From NCBI GenBank assembly GCA_013399305.1, contig VXAI01000245.1:523534-587533 (forward strand): a stretch of 64,000 nucleotides of DNA, read 5' to 3'. The DNA comes from Rostratula benghalensis (lineage: Eukaryota > Chordata > Aves > Charadriiformes > Rostratulidae). A model generated the notes under the pieces. The model was not told where the DNA came from and did not search any database. It saw only the letters and a list, made by a program, of their open reading frames with translations. The translations under genes were made by a program, and so were the position numbers. This document shows positions 11,901 to 25,406 of this stretch, in pieces. Each line of letters starts with the position of its first letter. Position 1 is the stretch's first letter.

Positions 11901-14900
11901 AAAATGAACTGGAAATGTTTATGCCACAAATGGTATGCAACACATTAAACAGATAACGCAAGCTAAGGGTTCGCTTAAAACAGGGGTGTTTCTCCTCCAG
12001 CAGAGCCGGTCTGTAACTTAATCCCCTCTTTTCCCAGGCAGCGGAGATCGCTGCTCTGCCCAAAGCCTCAGACACATAACAATATCTTCATTAAAGAGGA
12101 ATTACTTCCATCTCACCATCCCCAGGTGCCACTGAAAGCGGAGCTTTGTTTCATGTGGCCAGTTTCAATCCCGGTGTTTACATCAACAGATTCCTTGGCT
12201 TCATGGAACGTTTGGAGATAAATCTATTTTGGGCCTTGTTTGCTTCCCCTTGACTTTTCCCCACAGCATGTTTATAAGCTGCATATTAATTCCTCAGTCA
12301 TGCCTTTGGCATTTTTTTCCACTGCTTTCCAAAAAAACCCCCCAACAACAACAAAAATAACAGCCCCAAAACAAAACCAAGACTCCGTCGCATTTAATTA
12401 TCTCAATCCAACATACTTTTTGCTTGTTTGCACCCATGGAAAAAAATGGAGCTAAATCAAATTCTTTTGGGTTGTTAATTCTGAAGGGCTCCATTCCCAC
12501 CAGACGCACCTGCCCCGTGTTTTCCTTGCAAGGGGATACCTCTCCCCAGCAGACACTCGCCGCTCAGCCGGGAAATGCCGGGGCTGAGCGGGGGCCACTC
12601 GCTGACATGTGTCTGCAAATCCATCCTGGGGACCTGGAGAGCCAGGAAAGGTGGGGGGAAGTCAGGGGAAAGGGAGAAAAGCTGAGCCACAACTTGGTAA
12701 TTCGTTTCATGTGTCCCTCCCTCCATGTCCCCGTGGCAAAGCCTGAGCACCGCGTTAGGGCATCGGTGTTGAGAAACAGCCTGTACTTCATTTGTGCCTG
12801 TCCCCAGAGGATGTGATTTTCGCCCAACGCTGTTCCCTGGGTGCTACCATCACCACCACGTGCCGGTGGTGGATCCCCATCCTCGCCATCCCCTCCGGCC
12901 AGTGCTGCTGCTCTTCCCTGCGCTCTGATATTTTAAAGTTATTCTGGGAAAAGCACTTTAGCATCCTTGGAAGCGTTTTGTTTTGCACATGGCACACTGA
13001 GCACTGCTTCCCTCTGAGATGATGGGAAAAAGTTAATTCCATATCTTCCCTAGGAGCAGGTCATCCCTGCCTGTCGCTTTGGTTATCACAGTAGTGCCAC
13101 CGCTTCATTAACAGCCTTCACTGCCGTGACTAAATCTACCAATCAATCCATATTAATTTGTTAATATTTATTGTCTATTGATATAATGCACTTTTATTTC
13201 TGGCTCTGCGTCCTCTTTCCTCCCTCCCAGCACCCTGCTCCCACCATACTAACACACCTCTTCGCTGAAGTCATGGGAACAATTCATCATTAAGATGCTG
13301 CTTTGCAATAATGGTATTGAAAGATAATTATCCACAGGCCTCGAAAATAAAATATAAAATTGGTTGCCTTGTCCTGAGTGTGAAAGCCAGAAGAGGTTTT
13401 CTTTGGTTTTGAAATACAGGCTTGAAGTGAAAATTCATTGATTCCAGCTTACGGCATTGATTTTTTAACTGAGGATTTTTACCTTTGGCGACACAGGAAC
13501 CCATGTATGAATATTTCTCTGATTTAGGTGCTTTACCAGTAGGAAATCTGAGGCATTTTGCAAGAAAAATAATCTTGAATGACCATCAAGGCGAGGGCAA
13601 GGACTGCCGAAGGCAGCCAGGGCCAGCTCTTGCCTTACGTTGTCCCTTTGGGTTCCAGCCTTCATGTGAGCAATTTTAGTTTATAGGGAAAAAAAAAAAA
13701 AAAAAAAAAAAAACACCAAAACCCACAAAACCCCAAAAACCTAAAAGAAGAGGCCAGAAAAATAGCACCAAAAGCACAAACTAGAGAAAAACAGGGGGCA
13801 GCAGAGCAGTTTTCTTGCCTCGTTGCTCCATGCAGACGCCGGGAGTGGCCATGGAGCTGCCAGGACACCTTCCTGGGGAGTTCCCAAATCTGGAATTGAG
13901 ATTTAAGGAGGAATTTTCCTCCCTCCCAGGCAGCACCGGGACTGCCCATAACAAACAGTCTGGCCAGGGGCTGCCATCTGGCCCCTTTGTTTTTCCAGTA
14001 ACCTGTAGCCACCGATAACATTTAGCGATGAGATGCGGATTACCACAGGCCATTTGCCTTTTTCTTTAATTCGTTTTGTTTTTTCAATCTCAGTCTGTAT
14101 TTTGCTTTGCTCCAACCAAGGATCTCCTCCGGGACATCCCAGACCACCTCCTTTCCCCTCACTGCAACCCTTTTTGTCTCCTTTTGGGGTGGCTTTGAAC
14201 CATTTTGATGCTGAAGGATTACAGCAGAAGCAGGACCGGCTTCCTCCCTATCTTTCCATGATTTCTTTCCATTGCACTTGCAAGTGTGGACAGATGACAG
14301 CCACCACAGGCCAAGGAGACAATCCTACCTTGCAAGTGTCACCCCACAGCTGCTCTTGGGCTGCAGATGGCCAGCACTGCCCCCAAACAAACCCAGTGTG
14401 AGCAGAACAAAACTGGGCCAAACCACAGCGATGATGATATTTACTTCAGCAGGAAAGCAAAAATCACCCAGAGCAGATTTGGAGGAAACCCTGCCTTAGT
14501 TTCTGGGAGGGCAGGGTGAAGGCAGATCTGCCCAGGGCACAGCAGGTGGTTTGCATTGGTAGCCTGACCAGAATATAGCCAAAATCCCAGTAACTTTCAC
14601 AGAACTGTAGAGGACTGAAGCAGTAAAAGTGGGTTTTTTTCAGTGATCTCAGCTCTTCCTTTCTTCCCGGAGTCAGAGGTGAGGGCAGGATCTCAGCAGC
14701 CTCCTTTCAGAGGTGGTCGGTCACTGAGAGGGGTGATGGATCAGTGCACTGAGCCTGATTTTGGCTGCCCATCCTGCTCTGCTCCTTTTCACCGTGAAGT
14801 TGCCATTTCATGACATATCATACCATTTCAGCTATTAACCCACCAAATTAGCAGAAGATTTAAAAGTTTGACTGCTGTGAGTTACGCGCTTACCATTAAC

Positions 14901-17900
14901 TTCTTGTTTGCTTCTTGCTGTTAATGGCAGGACAGCCCCAAAGAAGGCAGCTCTGATTCACTGATTAATTTCTTTTGGGAAGCTCTTCTGCCCTTTCCAC
15001 CATATCCCATAGGCACCTTGCTGCCTGTAGGTACCCTGGAGCCTATTCCTGGGGGGTTTCTGGTGTCTGGAAGAGCCTGGAGGGTGTTCAGAGTGTCCAT
15101 GTGCTTTTGGGACTCTCTAAACAGCACTTGGATGAGAAACCAAGAGCTCCTCACAGGACAGCTCTACCACAGTCAGCCAGGAGCTGCAGGAGAACCATCC
15201 CACCTCAGACATGTCCTGATATCGCCTGTCCCAGTCAATAAGGAGCTTTCTAAGCTGATTGCTAATTGTCTGCTGTGAAACACTGCTAGCTGCTGAAAGG
15301 CGCTGGCTTGAGGAGTGCAAACTCACATCAGCTTTGCTTTAATATTTCAAAGCGCTAGGAAGCCTCGCTAATTGTTCCGCCATGGAAAGCCAACCCCCTC
15401 TAGGTAGCACCTGCAGAACATAAGATTAAATGTAAATGATCACGCTGTAATTTGGAGGCGATTTGTTTGGTTTCTTGTTTCTTTTTAACTTCCAGGCTGT
15501 TGTAAGCAAAGCAGAGTTTAATTAGCACCCTCTGCATCGCTGCATAAATCTGGCCAGCGAGGGAAGCGCACTGCGGCGCGGGCTGTCAGCAGCTCCCCAT
15601 GATCTGACAGGGTCCAGCAAAGGCTTCCCCCACCCTGACCCCAGCCGTCAATCAGATTTCAGGGGGTGGGAGGACGGCAAGAAGCCCCTTCATTCCTGCC
15701 TCTCCTCTCTTTGGTGAGGAGCGACAGCCAGCTACAATTTTGCCCAGCTGTCATTTATCATTATTTCGGGGAAGAAGGAGCCAAGGAGGCACCTTCACCC
15801 CCAAGGTGCAAGGCAGAGCAGAATTTGAGATGATGGGTGGGGATTTCCACCAGCACAAATGGGAATAAGGCTCGGAGCTTTCCAGGCTGTACCAAAAATA
15901 GCGGAACAATTTCAATCTCAATTATAGCCGGTAACCCCAGAGTATAATTCAGAAGGCAGCTTCTAATATTTCAATTCAGGATGAAGAATAATATTCCACT
16001 TCCCCCTCCGCACCCCAAGCGATTTTCATTTCAGAGGGGCTAATCTCCACTTGAGCGAGTGTCTCGGGGAGATACTAAAGGATATGAACGTGCTAAAGAA
16101 AATACACCGGAAAAGGGAGAAATGCCTGCGTTGAGGAGGAGGAGGGGTGCAGAGGAGTCAGCGTAATAATAGGGCTCCTTGTGACAAAATATTCCATCTA
16201 TCAAAGTAAAGTGCCATAAACAACTTCCTCCGTGTCTGCTGCGCTCAGGAGGGCAGAAACTGCTCTCTCCCATTGGGGCAAACACAACTGGGGGTGTCCA
16301 GCTCCTGCAAACCACCAAAACGTGCAACCGTGGGTGCTGTTAAAGCCTCCTGTCGCCTGTGAGGGACTCGGGTCCTCGCAAGGGGCTGTGCTGCTGCGGG
16401 GCTGGTGGCATCGCTACAGAGGCTTCTGCCTGTGGCCCCATTTGTAAAATACATCAGAAAAACTGATACCATACAAGTTTCCTCTTCCTTGCACATATCA
16501 GGCTCCCAAGACAGCAGATAATTGCCCCTCCACCACACCACACTCCGCACCACCACCACCCCCCCCAACCAAGCAGGTCCTCTTATGATGATGATGATGT
16601 TCACCTGTGATTAACAAGGCTCTCCTAATCAGCAGCCCAGGCTTTGCAAGCCACACCTTTCGTTTATTGATGTCTGCCAGCCTGACAGCCCTTTGGATGT
16701 CTCTATTACCACCAAGCTCCTAACAACGGGCCTTGTGGAGAAGTAAAAAATATTGGGGGGGAAAAACCCCAAGAAAAATCAAACCACATTTTTGTTTTAT
16801 TTTGGAAAACACTCCCTTTCATAGGCCTCCAGTCAATATTATCATTCTAATAATTAATTGCTCTAAGTGGAGCCAATATTCAACAAAGCCTACCTAAAGA
16901 ATATTTTCCATTTTAGAAGACAAGTTGAATCTGACAAAGGAAATTGACTTTGTTATTTAAATTAACATTGTTATTTAGAGATATATCACATTTAGCAGGG
17001 TGCACTTCTGTGCAACGCTTTGCGTTGTAAAGGACAAATTTGAATGAAGAGACTGATCCCTTGGGCGGGAAGAGGGGGGAGATGCTGGAGGTGCAAGTTA
17101 GGTATGTGCTCCTCCAACAGCAAAATACCAATTTTCTAGCCTTTTTTTAGTCTGTCACTGGAGACTCCCCAGGGTTAGAAAGGCTCCCTGGGGGTTTCTG
17201 CCCACCCATAGACCTTCCTGCAGCTTCGGCTCATCCCCGCAAGAGAAAGGGACAGCACAGGAAGAAGTGCCCCTTCCCTGCACCACCAGCTTTCCCCCTC
17301 TGCCGTAGGAATTAGGTCTTTGTTACTTAATCGTCTGTAATTATCTCCTGGAGTAAATTCTGTTGGTGCATCAATTTTCAAACACAACAGTCATTTTTAT
17401 CAGTCATGTTTATTTAATTTTAGCTGATTAGCGCAGAACCTAACAAGTGGCTTAGACTAACAGTGTGTCACTGCCCAAGTATTTTGTAGGTAACAAGAAG
17501 ACATGGAATAGCGCACATGTTGCTTTGTCTGCATTAATCTATTTACATTGTAATTCTTCAACTGTTTTTAATGGCTGGTTCAGCTGGAAGCCATTAGTTG
17601 TCCAAATTAAAGCCACATTTCTCACTTTGCGCATGGGGAAGGTTTTTAGCTGTTGTCTTTTCCCCCACTTTTTTTTGTTTTCCAAACCAAGATGGATACC
17701 ATTTGAAAATGCATGAAATCTCAGGGAGGGGAAAAAAAATCTCAATCTGGGTGTGTGGAGCCCTGTTCCCATGTATTCGTCTCGAAGCCAAATACTTGGA
17801 TGGGCCACAAAACGATGCAGTTGAAGCTGAACTCTGCAGCAGGGCTGTCAATGCAGGGTTGCACTGGAGCCCAACCAGCCGTCAGGCTCCAGAGGGAAAG

Positions 17901-18206
17901 CTCAAGGTGGCTCCGAAAGGAGGAGAGGAGGGAAGCAAGAAGAAGAGAAAGAGCTGCCGACAGAGCTCAGGAGTTCCTGGGCAGTAGCCACTGGTTTATA
18001 AATCAGTTAAATTAACAAATACGTTTGTGTTATGCACAATGTAATTTGTGTAGAACTTCCGAGTGTCAGCACGTGTTGGGTCTCACCCTCTTTTTTATTT
18101 TTTTAACAGGAAAAACAAAATCACATTTGCAAAGCAGTCATGAACCACTTGGTGTCAGCCTGGCCTTTCTCTCTCCACTTGCACCTGATGTTCACCCCAT
18201 CTTCTC
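8986..18206. other. CR1-free intergenic region, candidate conserved non-coding sequence
   Basis: No coding exon is recognisable in 9.2 kb. I recognise no CR1 copy here. Simple repeats include a 25-base A-run (13689-13713), a C-run with CAC repeats near 16550-16566 and a short ATG microsatellite near 16585-16599. Several AT-rich blocks with homeodomain-type TAAT/ATTA cores look like conserved developmental enhancers: about 11460-12260, 13060-13400, 15340-16210 and 16600-17060. That reading is based on composition alone; no alignment was possible. Confidence 0.45.
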
Positions 18207-18335
18207 TCATAGAATGATTAGAATTGGAAGGAACCTTAAAGATCCCCGAGTTCCAATCCCCTGCCCTAGGCAGGGACACCTCCCACTAGACCAGGTTGCT
18301 CAAAGCCCCATCCAGCCTGGTCAAAGACCCCAGGT
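18207..18335 (-). mobile_element. CR1 LINE fragment (3' end)
   Basis: A reversed CR1 3' end begins with 'tcatagaatgattag' and continues through the ttggaaggaaccttaaagat module, a 'gggacacctccc' block and the 'gaccaggttgctcaaagcccc' block. It decays after about 18335. A 160-codon open frame at 18025-18507 runs through it and is therefore not a gene. Confidence 0.9.
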
Positions 18336-20696
18336 CAAATATCCCTGGATGAAGATCCTCCTGGTCTGGCCCAAAGACCACACCCTTCTGCCAACACTAG
18401 AGGCAGGTATAAGGTGTGCCAAGTCTTGCAGGAGATTTTCAGCTCAGCTAGGAAGGCTTAGGCAGCACCCAGAGCTGTGGGATACTGCAGTCCAATGTCT
18501 CCCATGAGGTTTGGACCCTCCACACAAGGTGAGGATAAATCGCTTCCCATCCCAGCATCTCTGTTGGGAATTATTTCTTTGTACGAGGTCAAGGTGGTGG
18601 CCATGCCCACATTCATTCACAGTGGCAATGGTGCTGCACCTTCCTGCACAACTCTGGGAATTTAGGTAAGCTTTTGCCTATGCAGAGCTGATGGGAGCCT
18701 TCCAGCTGGCCTCAATCCATGACTGCCCAGGATGACCTTCAGCCAGAACTGTGTCCTCCTGACAGCACAGCCACCACCTCTCTTGGTAAATATCAAATGG
18801 AACCCGCTGACTTTGTCTGTTCCTGGAGCATCAGGTCGATGATGCAAGGTGACATCTACCTTGAGGGAAGGGATGACTTTAACTCTGCCAAAAGCCAGTA
18901 ACCCTACACAGGATCCCAGATCCTGTGGGAGATGTGGGGTGAGCGGAGCACCTCTATTTACATGCAATGAACTGCATGGAGTCACCTCCACTGGGACGGC
19001 CTGGTGCATGAGGCATGCTCACCACAGAGCCCTCAAAGATTTTTCCTTAAGAAGTACTATCTAATACCATTTTTCTTAAAAATAATTTTTTTAAAAAAGA
19101 AAAAGTTATTCATGCTATCCACTTACAAATGCAAGGAAAGAAAAGCCCCACTGTGCCCTACATCAATGTCAAAACATCCCGTAAGGTGGCACCCAGGGCA
19201 CCAGAACGGGAAGGTGGACAGGGGAAGGAACCTCTCAGAGAAATAAGGGTTCTGAATCGCCGTCTCCCGTTGCAGTGCCTGCAAGGGCTGCTGGACAGCT
19301 TTCAGTGAGGGTGTCGTAGAACTCAACACATTTTCTTTTCATGTCAGCAATAAAAAAAAAAAAAAAAATTCCCACGTGGTATAGTCCAAACTGAGTCTTC
19401 ACTTCAGTGAATGTTCAAACCAAATAAATCAAGTGTTTGCACAGACTTACTCCTGAGGAAGTGCTCATCTGGTCATTTGGCATAAGGGGGTAAAAAAAAA
19501 AAAAAAAAAAAGAAGGTTAACATGCCGTTTGCTCCTCTTACTCCCCTCTTTCCACCCACCCCCCATACCCAAAGATAACAGCCCCAATCAAGACTTTGCT
19601 GCCTTCATCCGTTTGTCACAACCTGAAAGTCCCTCAAATATTTGTGTGTATTTAATTATCCTATCTGTCACATCTGTACCTCATTACATGCTCCAGCTGA
19701 AGGGTGCATGGAGTCGGGTTGCAACAAGGCAAAGGTCAGAGGAACCTCCAGCCTGCATTTTGCCATCCGTTGATTATTCAGGGAACAAACAACAACCTTC
19801 CAAAAGGCTGAGAGCTTCTCTGTGGCTGCAGGCAGGAACCTCTCACTGTAGCAAAAAAAAGAGAAGAGAGCTAATTCTTCCTGGCTACCCTGAACCTCTG
19901 AAAAATAATAAAGCAAGCAGATGGTAGCCCTGACAGCATGGTGCACCGATGCAGAGCTGGTAGTAGCCTCCTTGCTCCACCACATCTTGCTTTTAATATA
20001 CTGCCCGGCATTAATCAAGCCGTTTAGAAGCATCCTATATCAGTCCTGCAAAACAGAGCTTAGATGATTTACTGGCAGATTCTTTCAGCTCCTGTTAGAC
20101 TCCTGTTTTTCTTTCATGTGGGTAGCAGAGGTCAGCAGCGGCAGGAGATGCATGCTTTCACTTTGTCTCACATTTGCTGCTGTCATTCCCATCCCGCTCC
20201 GGTCCCTGCAGAGCGGCAGGATGTGTTCATGCTCACAGCCCTGGATGCTAATTGATTTTAGGGAGCCCATTCATCAGTTAAATTTAGTAGATCACCCACC
20301 AGGTTTGCTGTTCACTGTCAAAGGTAATTCAATTAAAACTCCAGGAGTGTGACTAACTGTTGGATGGTAAATATGTTTAGCAGATGCGTTGCTGCATCTT
20401 CTCCATCCCATCGTGTCTGTGAGCCAGCCCCAGCGTAGCATGTGACTGAGCCACATACCTCGGCTGATTGATGTATACAACAGCTCTGTAGCAGTGCCAA
20501 AAATTAAGTCCAAATGCCTTCTTGGGTATGCAACGACATGCAATTGTCTAAACGTAATAGCTTCGGTAAGAAAAAAAGCCTCAAAAGTGTTGAAAGGCAT
20601 CAGTGGCTATGACAGTTGGATCAACTGCCTGCATCCACAGGGGTTGGGATTTTTTGGTTTCTTTTTTAAATAACTTTCAAAAGAATCGAATTTAAA
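18336..20696. other. Intergenic region, no gene seen
   Basis: The stretch holds A-runs near 19349-19366 and 19492-19511 and no recognisable coding exon. An AT-rich block at about 20210-20600 has several ATTA/TTAAT cores and could be regulatory, but nothing in it is diagnostic. Confidence 0.5.
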
Positions 20697-21054
20697 ATCA
20701 TAGAATTGTCTGGGTTGGAAGGGGGCTTTGAAATCATCCAGTTCAACCATCAGTTTAACTCTGATAAAAACCATCCCATCACTAACCCATGTCACTGAGC
20801 ACTATGTCAAGGCATCTTTTAAACCCCTCCCTCAACTATTTCCCTGGGCAGCCCATTCCAAGGCTTAATAACCCTTTCAGTGTCAAAATTGTTCATGATA
20901 TCCAATATGAACCTCCTCTGGTGCAACTTGAAGCCATTCTCTCGTCCCATTGCCCGTGACTTGGTAGAAGAGACCAACCCCCCCTGGCTACACCCTCCTT
21001 TCAGGGAGTTGTAGAGAGCCATAAGGTCTACCCTCAGCCTCCTCCAGGCTGAAA
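20697..21054 (-). mobile_element. CR1 LINE fragment (3' end, about 360 bp)
   Basis: The + strand carries a reversed CR1: 'atcatagaattgtctggg', the ttggaagggggc module, a 'ccctgggcagcccattccaa' block, 'cctcctctggtgcaacttga', and a final 'cagcctcctccaggctga' block. It is one of the longer copies. Open frames in it on the - strand are relics of the element, not host genes. Confidence 0.93.
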
Positions 21055-24000
21055 ATTTGGATTTTCAAATCCATCTATAATTTAGTATCTCCTCATTCCT
21101 ACATGTAAATACCTAGTTTTCCCTTAGCCATCATAGCTCATACGAAAGCCATCCGATATGAGTCTACCTCATCACCAAAGCTGTGTACAAATCAGGCAGA
21201 CATTGCAGCAGTCTCATGGAAAGATGTTTCTATTAAACACGGGAGGTGGGGGAAGCCAAATTCCTCCTGGATGACAAACCCACCCTCTGAACTCCTCTTG
21301 TCTGCTGGCATCAGTCACTCCTACGTGGTTTGGTAGTAATTAAGTGCATCGCTAGTGATCCCATTGTACACCAGGGGACAAAATGGTGTGTCTGCTTAAT
21401 AGATTAAAGGAAAACATTATCTGAAAAGCACAGGTAAACAAGACACACATCCCTCAACCTTTCACCCTGGAAGATCAAGGTTCGCGTCCCTCCAGAGCAC
21501 AAATAAACAGGAGCCCTGACTCTCCTGAGTCCCTGTTGGTGAGTTTATATTCATGGGGAGACCCTTGTGGAGCCCCACAGACTTGTCAGTGGCAGGGATG
21601 GACCAGGGGGATGCAGGCTGGGAGCAGAGGGGCACAGAGACTCCCCAGATCACCACCCATGCTGAAAGCAGTGTGTCTTTACCTACAATAACTGCCTACA
21701 ATTATTCTTATAAAATCAACTGGGCACTGAAATGCAGAGTTTCTCACAGTTACCATTGCATGTGTCCCATTTTATCAATTTCCTCTGCAAGAGTCAAACC
21801 CCACACAAACACTGAGATTTCCTGATTTCCATGCAGTCGTGGAAAATAATTAGATCCAGCAACTCCACAAACCACCGCTCTTCCTGCATGTCTTTTACAG
21901 AGCAGGAGGAGGAATCATCCTATAAGACTTTGCCATTCAGTAAATAGTATCCTGAAAAAAACATCCAGATTTCCCAAGTGTCATCATAAACCTTTATGAA
22001 GAGCTTGAGAGTACCCTTAACCACAGGCTAAATGAAGCAGTAAAACTTCAACAAAAGCATGATATTTGAAAGAGAACCCAGGATATTCTGTATTTCACAG
22101 TGCCATTGCTAAAACTTAAGTTACAACTAAAATATATTGATACTTCTATTTCTAAAGATCACAGAATTATCTCTGCAAAAGAGCTTGTTGGGAATACATA
22201 ATTTGTCTAAAGATACCAGTTTTTTTGATTGGTGGTCAAATTCAGCAATCTAACTGGGTAAAGAATGGGCTTGATGTAGTGTTGCTGTCAGGAAACCCTT
22301 CTGAGCTGTTGCTGTTGAATCTCCTCCTTCTTCTGGCATTACTAAATTAAGGCACCTGCTCCACAAATCAGGAGAAATCTGGAAAACCATTAGCACTTCA
22401 ATGCGGAAATGACGGCCATCATGAGAGAACATATGGGGTATGTAGCCTACGCGGGGCTTTAAAAAAAAATTTAAAAAATGTTCTATTTGTCAAATTACTA
22501 GAGGAAAAGCTGATCTTACTGTGATGGACTTCATCCACTTCCAGGTCATATCCATTAGTTACATCAGTCTCTCAGGGACTGGAACTAATTTACAACACTG
22601 GACGGGACTACTGGCTTCGCTTATCAATTTCAAGTCAAAGGCAGGGGCTTCGTGCTCCTCCCTGGAACTGAAAAATCCCCAGCAGCGGACACAGAGCTGA
22701 ACAGTTCCAGTAGTAACCTGTTCCACAGCAAGGGAAAGGAAGCCCTGGCTGGGATAAGAACAAAATGAAATATCTTGTATAGATATTCCAGGATTATGTT
22801 AAGATGTTAAGATGTTTTACTGCTGCTTTTTTACCCCAACTGCTCATTTGGACAGAAATTGATTGTAATAAATAACTATTGATCCAGATCATTTGGAAAT
22901 TGAATTCAGCTGATTATTATCTTGCCACAATACACATTATCAGTTGGTAAATAACATTTGTTGCTTTAGACTTTTGTACAAAGGTTGTTTCACCTGGGGT
23001 TTACCAAGTTTAGAATACCTGCAGCAATACGCACAAGGAAACCATCTTGTCAACTAGAAACATGTGACACTTCAGTGCTTTTATCTTCTGAAGTCACCCC
23101 TGTCTAGATAAGAGCTCAGCCATGGTCTGGGCCTGCCTGCTCCTCCCAGCAAACAGCACCGTGGGAAGACAGTGGGAAGCTTTCCAAAGAGCTGGGATCC
23201 TACGGCCCATTGATTTTCTGTCTTGAACTGTGTCTCGCAGCTGATTCAGCATGACTTTCTTAATAAAGAGTAGTAAAAGGTCAAGCAAAAGCCTGCAAGG
23301 CTCACTCGCTGCATCATCTTCCGAGTTGAAAAGGCTCAACTGGCACTTGAAATTAGTTACAGATTGTTCACATTGCTCTTTTCCCTTTATTTAAATGGTA
23401 ATGAAGAGGAGCTGCTTCCGATACAAGCCAGGCCACTGACCCTTCTTGGGATTTCATTGTAAGAATATCCCTTGACAAGAAAAAAAAAAAGTACTGAGAA
23501 GAACACGCTGCCTTTCGTTCAAACCAGGCCTTTGCTAAGGATGGATGGAGGCTAATGCTCAAGCCAAAAAGCACAATGTACTGACCCAGCAGAGAATGCT
23601 GAAACCAAAGTGAATACATCATGAAATCAAATCTCAACATGGGCAACGCTTCTTAGAAGAAAAGGACATTTTTCTATTAAAATCCATTTTCCACCAGCAC
23701 ATAGTGTGTGTTTCCTTCTGTAGAAAACAGAAGAATTATCAGATGACAAGAAGAAAACAGACTGACACACCAGCTAAAGACATCCAAGAGGATTTAACAA
23801 AAACAATTTCAAACAAGTTTTAAGCATAAAGTTATTCACCATCGCACTCTTACCAGTAGGTCTCCAAGTCCCAGACTAATGCCTGAAGACAGCAAAGAAA
23901 CCTTTTGAAGTGCATTTAAGAGAAGATGGTTAAATGTTAACACAAATCAGCTGATGTGGACCGTGTTTCCAGGCTGCATTTTGTGCATCTCAGCAACTTT

Positions 24001-24129
24001 TAGGAAGGATCAAAGCCCCGATACAGGCACGTGCCACCGAGCTTCGATACGGCCCAGAAGCAGAAGTTCCAGAGCAGACAGGTCCTTACACCCACTAGAG
24101 ATGACTCCAAATTGAAAAAAATATATATA
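21055..24129. other. Intergenic region left of the first assembly gap, no gene seen
   Basis: This is AT-rich sequence without recognisable exons, transposable elements or RNA genes. Short frames on both strands lack motifs. It ends in a short TA repeat (about 24121-24129) that runs into the gap. Confidence 0.5.
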
Positions 24130-24369
24130 NNNNNNNNNNNNNNNNNNNNNNNNNNNNNNNNNNNNNNNNNNNNNNNNNNNNNNNNNNNNNNNNNNNNNNN
24201 NNNNNNNNNNNNNNNNNNNNNNNNNNNNNNNNNNNNNNNNNNNNNNNNNNNNNNNNNNNNNNNNNNNNNNNNNNNNNNNNNNNNNNNNNNNNNNNNNNNN
24301 NNNNNNNNNNNNNNNNNNNNNNNNNNNNNNNNNNNNNNNNNNNNNNNNNNNNNNNNNNNNNNNNNNNNN
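24130..24369. other. Assembly gap (240 N)
   Basis: There are 240 undetermined bases, bordered on the left by a TA repeat. Translated frames spanning it are meaningless. Confidence 0.99.
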
Positions 24370-24632
24370 ATAAGATTTTCACCAGATTAAATATAACAAC
24401 ATAAACCACAATCCTCATTACTCCCTGACCTGTTGTCCCAAATCTCTCACAGTAGTGCCCACTTTAATTGCTCCTTATTTTGTCTCCATAAAGATTCAAT
24501 TTTCTGACTATCTTCTCACAGGAAAATAACTGATGGCAACCCGTGACATCTGCTCATTTATCCACATCCTGAGCCCCTCCAGCACACAGCCACAGAACCT
24601 AGAACACACCAGAAGTAAGTTGTCTGTACAAT

Positions 24633-24638
24633 TTTATT
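24633..24638 (-). terminator. CHMP1B: Candidate distal poly(A) signal of CHMP1B
   Basis: AATAAA on the - strand is followed 25-35 bases later by a GU-rich 'ttctggtgtgttct', a favourable cleavage context. Alternative signals lie at 25104-25109 and 27460-27465. Confidence 0.4.
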
Positions 24639-25393
24639 TACCACTTGCAGTTACATTTACAAATTGGCCCGTACAAGTGTAGCAGTTTCCAAAATGAACT
24701 CTACCAGAGCTACAAAAATTATTCTCTTCTCTATACAAGTCACCAGCTTCAGAAGTTATTTCTGTACACAGTTTCTGGCTACATTTAACAAATGTCACTA
24801 CTTTTTGGCTCTGAGGATCTCCACAAAGGCAACTTGATCACTTTATCCCATTGCAATCAAGAAAGTTAAAAGTTCTTGTTCTTCCTTTCCTTCCCTCTCC
24901 TTTCATCTGAAGCTCTTTGTGGCTTTCAGTCTTGGAATTCAAACGAACAAAGACTAATACACTAGCAATCTTAGTAACCAAGAGAAAAAACGTTGAATGA
25001 AACCGTCCTGCGACATTTCAAGCAACGTTTCACTTCGGATGTGTCTGCTCAGAAGCATAAATATTGAAATATCTCCTAATAAGGTACATAAAAGCACATA
25101 AAATTTATTTAACATGAAACAAACTTCTACAAACACATAACAGCCAGCTTACAAGGAACGGGATCAACATAGAAGTGAGGAGCCAGAGTTGTTCAGAAAA
25201 GAGCAAACGTTTTGAGGAGAGCCTGAATGAAGGAAGGATCCGAAACGCAAATATTGCTTTAAGAGTAACTTTCAGTTTCAACCATTTCCAAAAGACTTGA
25301 GAAAAATATATACATTCAAAACATAGCTGTTGTTAGAAACATTCTTAACGCCAGCTCTCACACACAAGTGTTTCTAAACAGGAATCTTTTTCC

Positions 25394-25406
25394 CCAGGAG
25401 GGGGCA
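25394..25406 (+). promoter_or_regulatory. CTCF-like core motif
   Basis: The 13-mer ccaggagggggca matches the CTCF core pattern CCASYAGRKGGCR at all but the fifth position. It lies in the candidate CHMP1B 3' UTR, between the convergent TBX22 and CHMP1B genes. Single motif matches occur by chance in a 64-kb window. Confidence 0.3.

Noticed and set aside
18025..18507. 160-codon + strand frame
   Set aside because: It runs straight through a reversed CR1 3' end.
24031..24418. Open frames of 107-119 codons across the first gap
   Set aside because: The frames consist mostly of the 240 undetermined bases.
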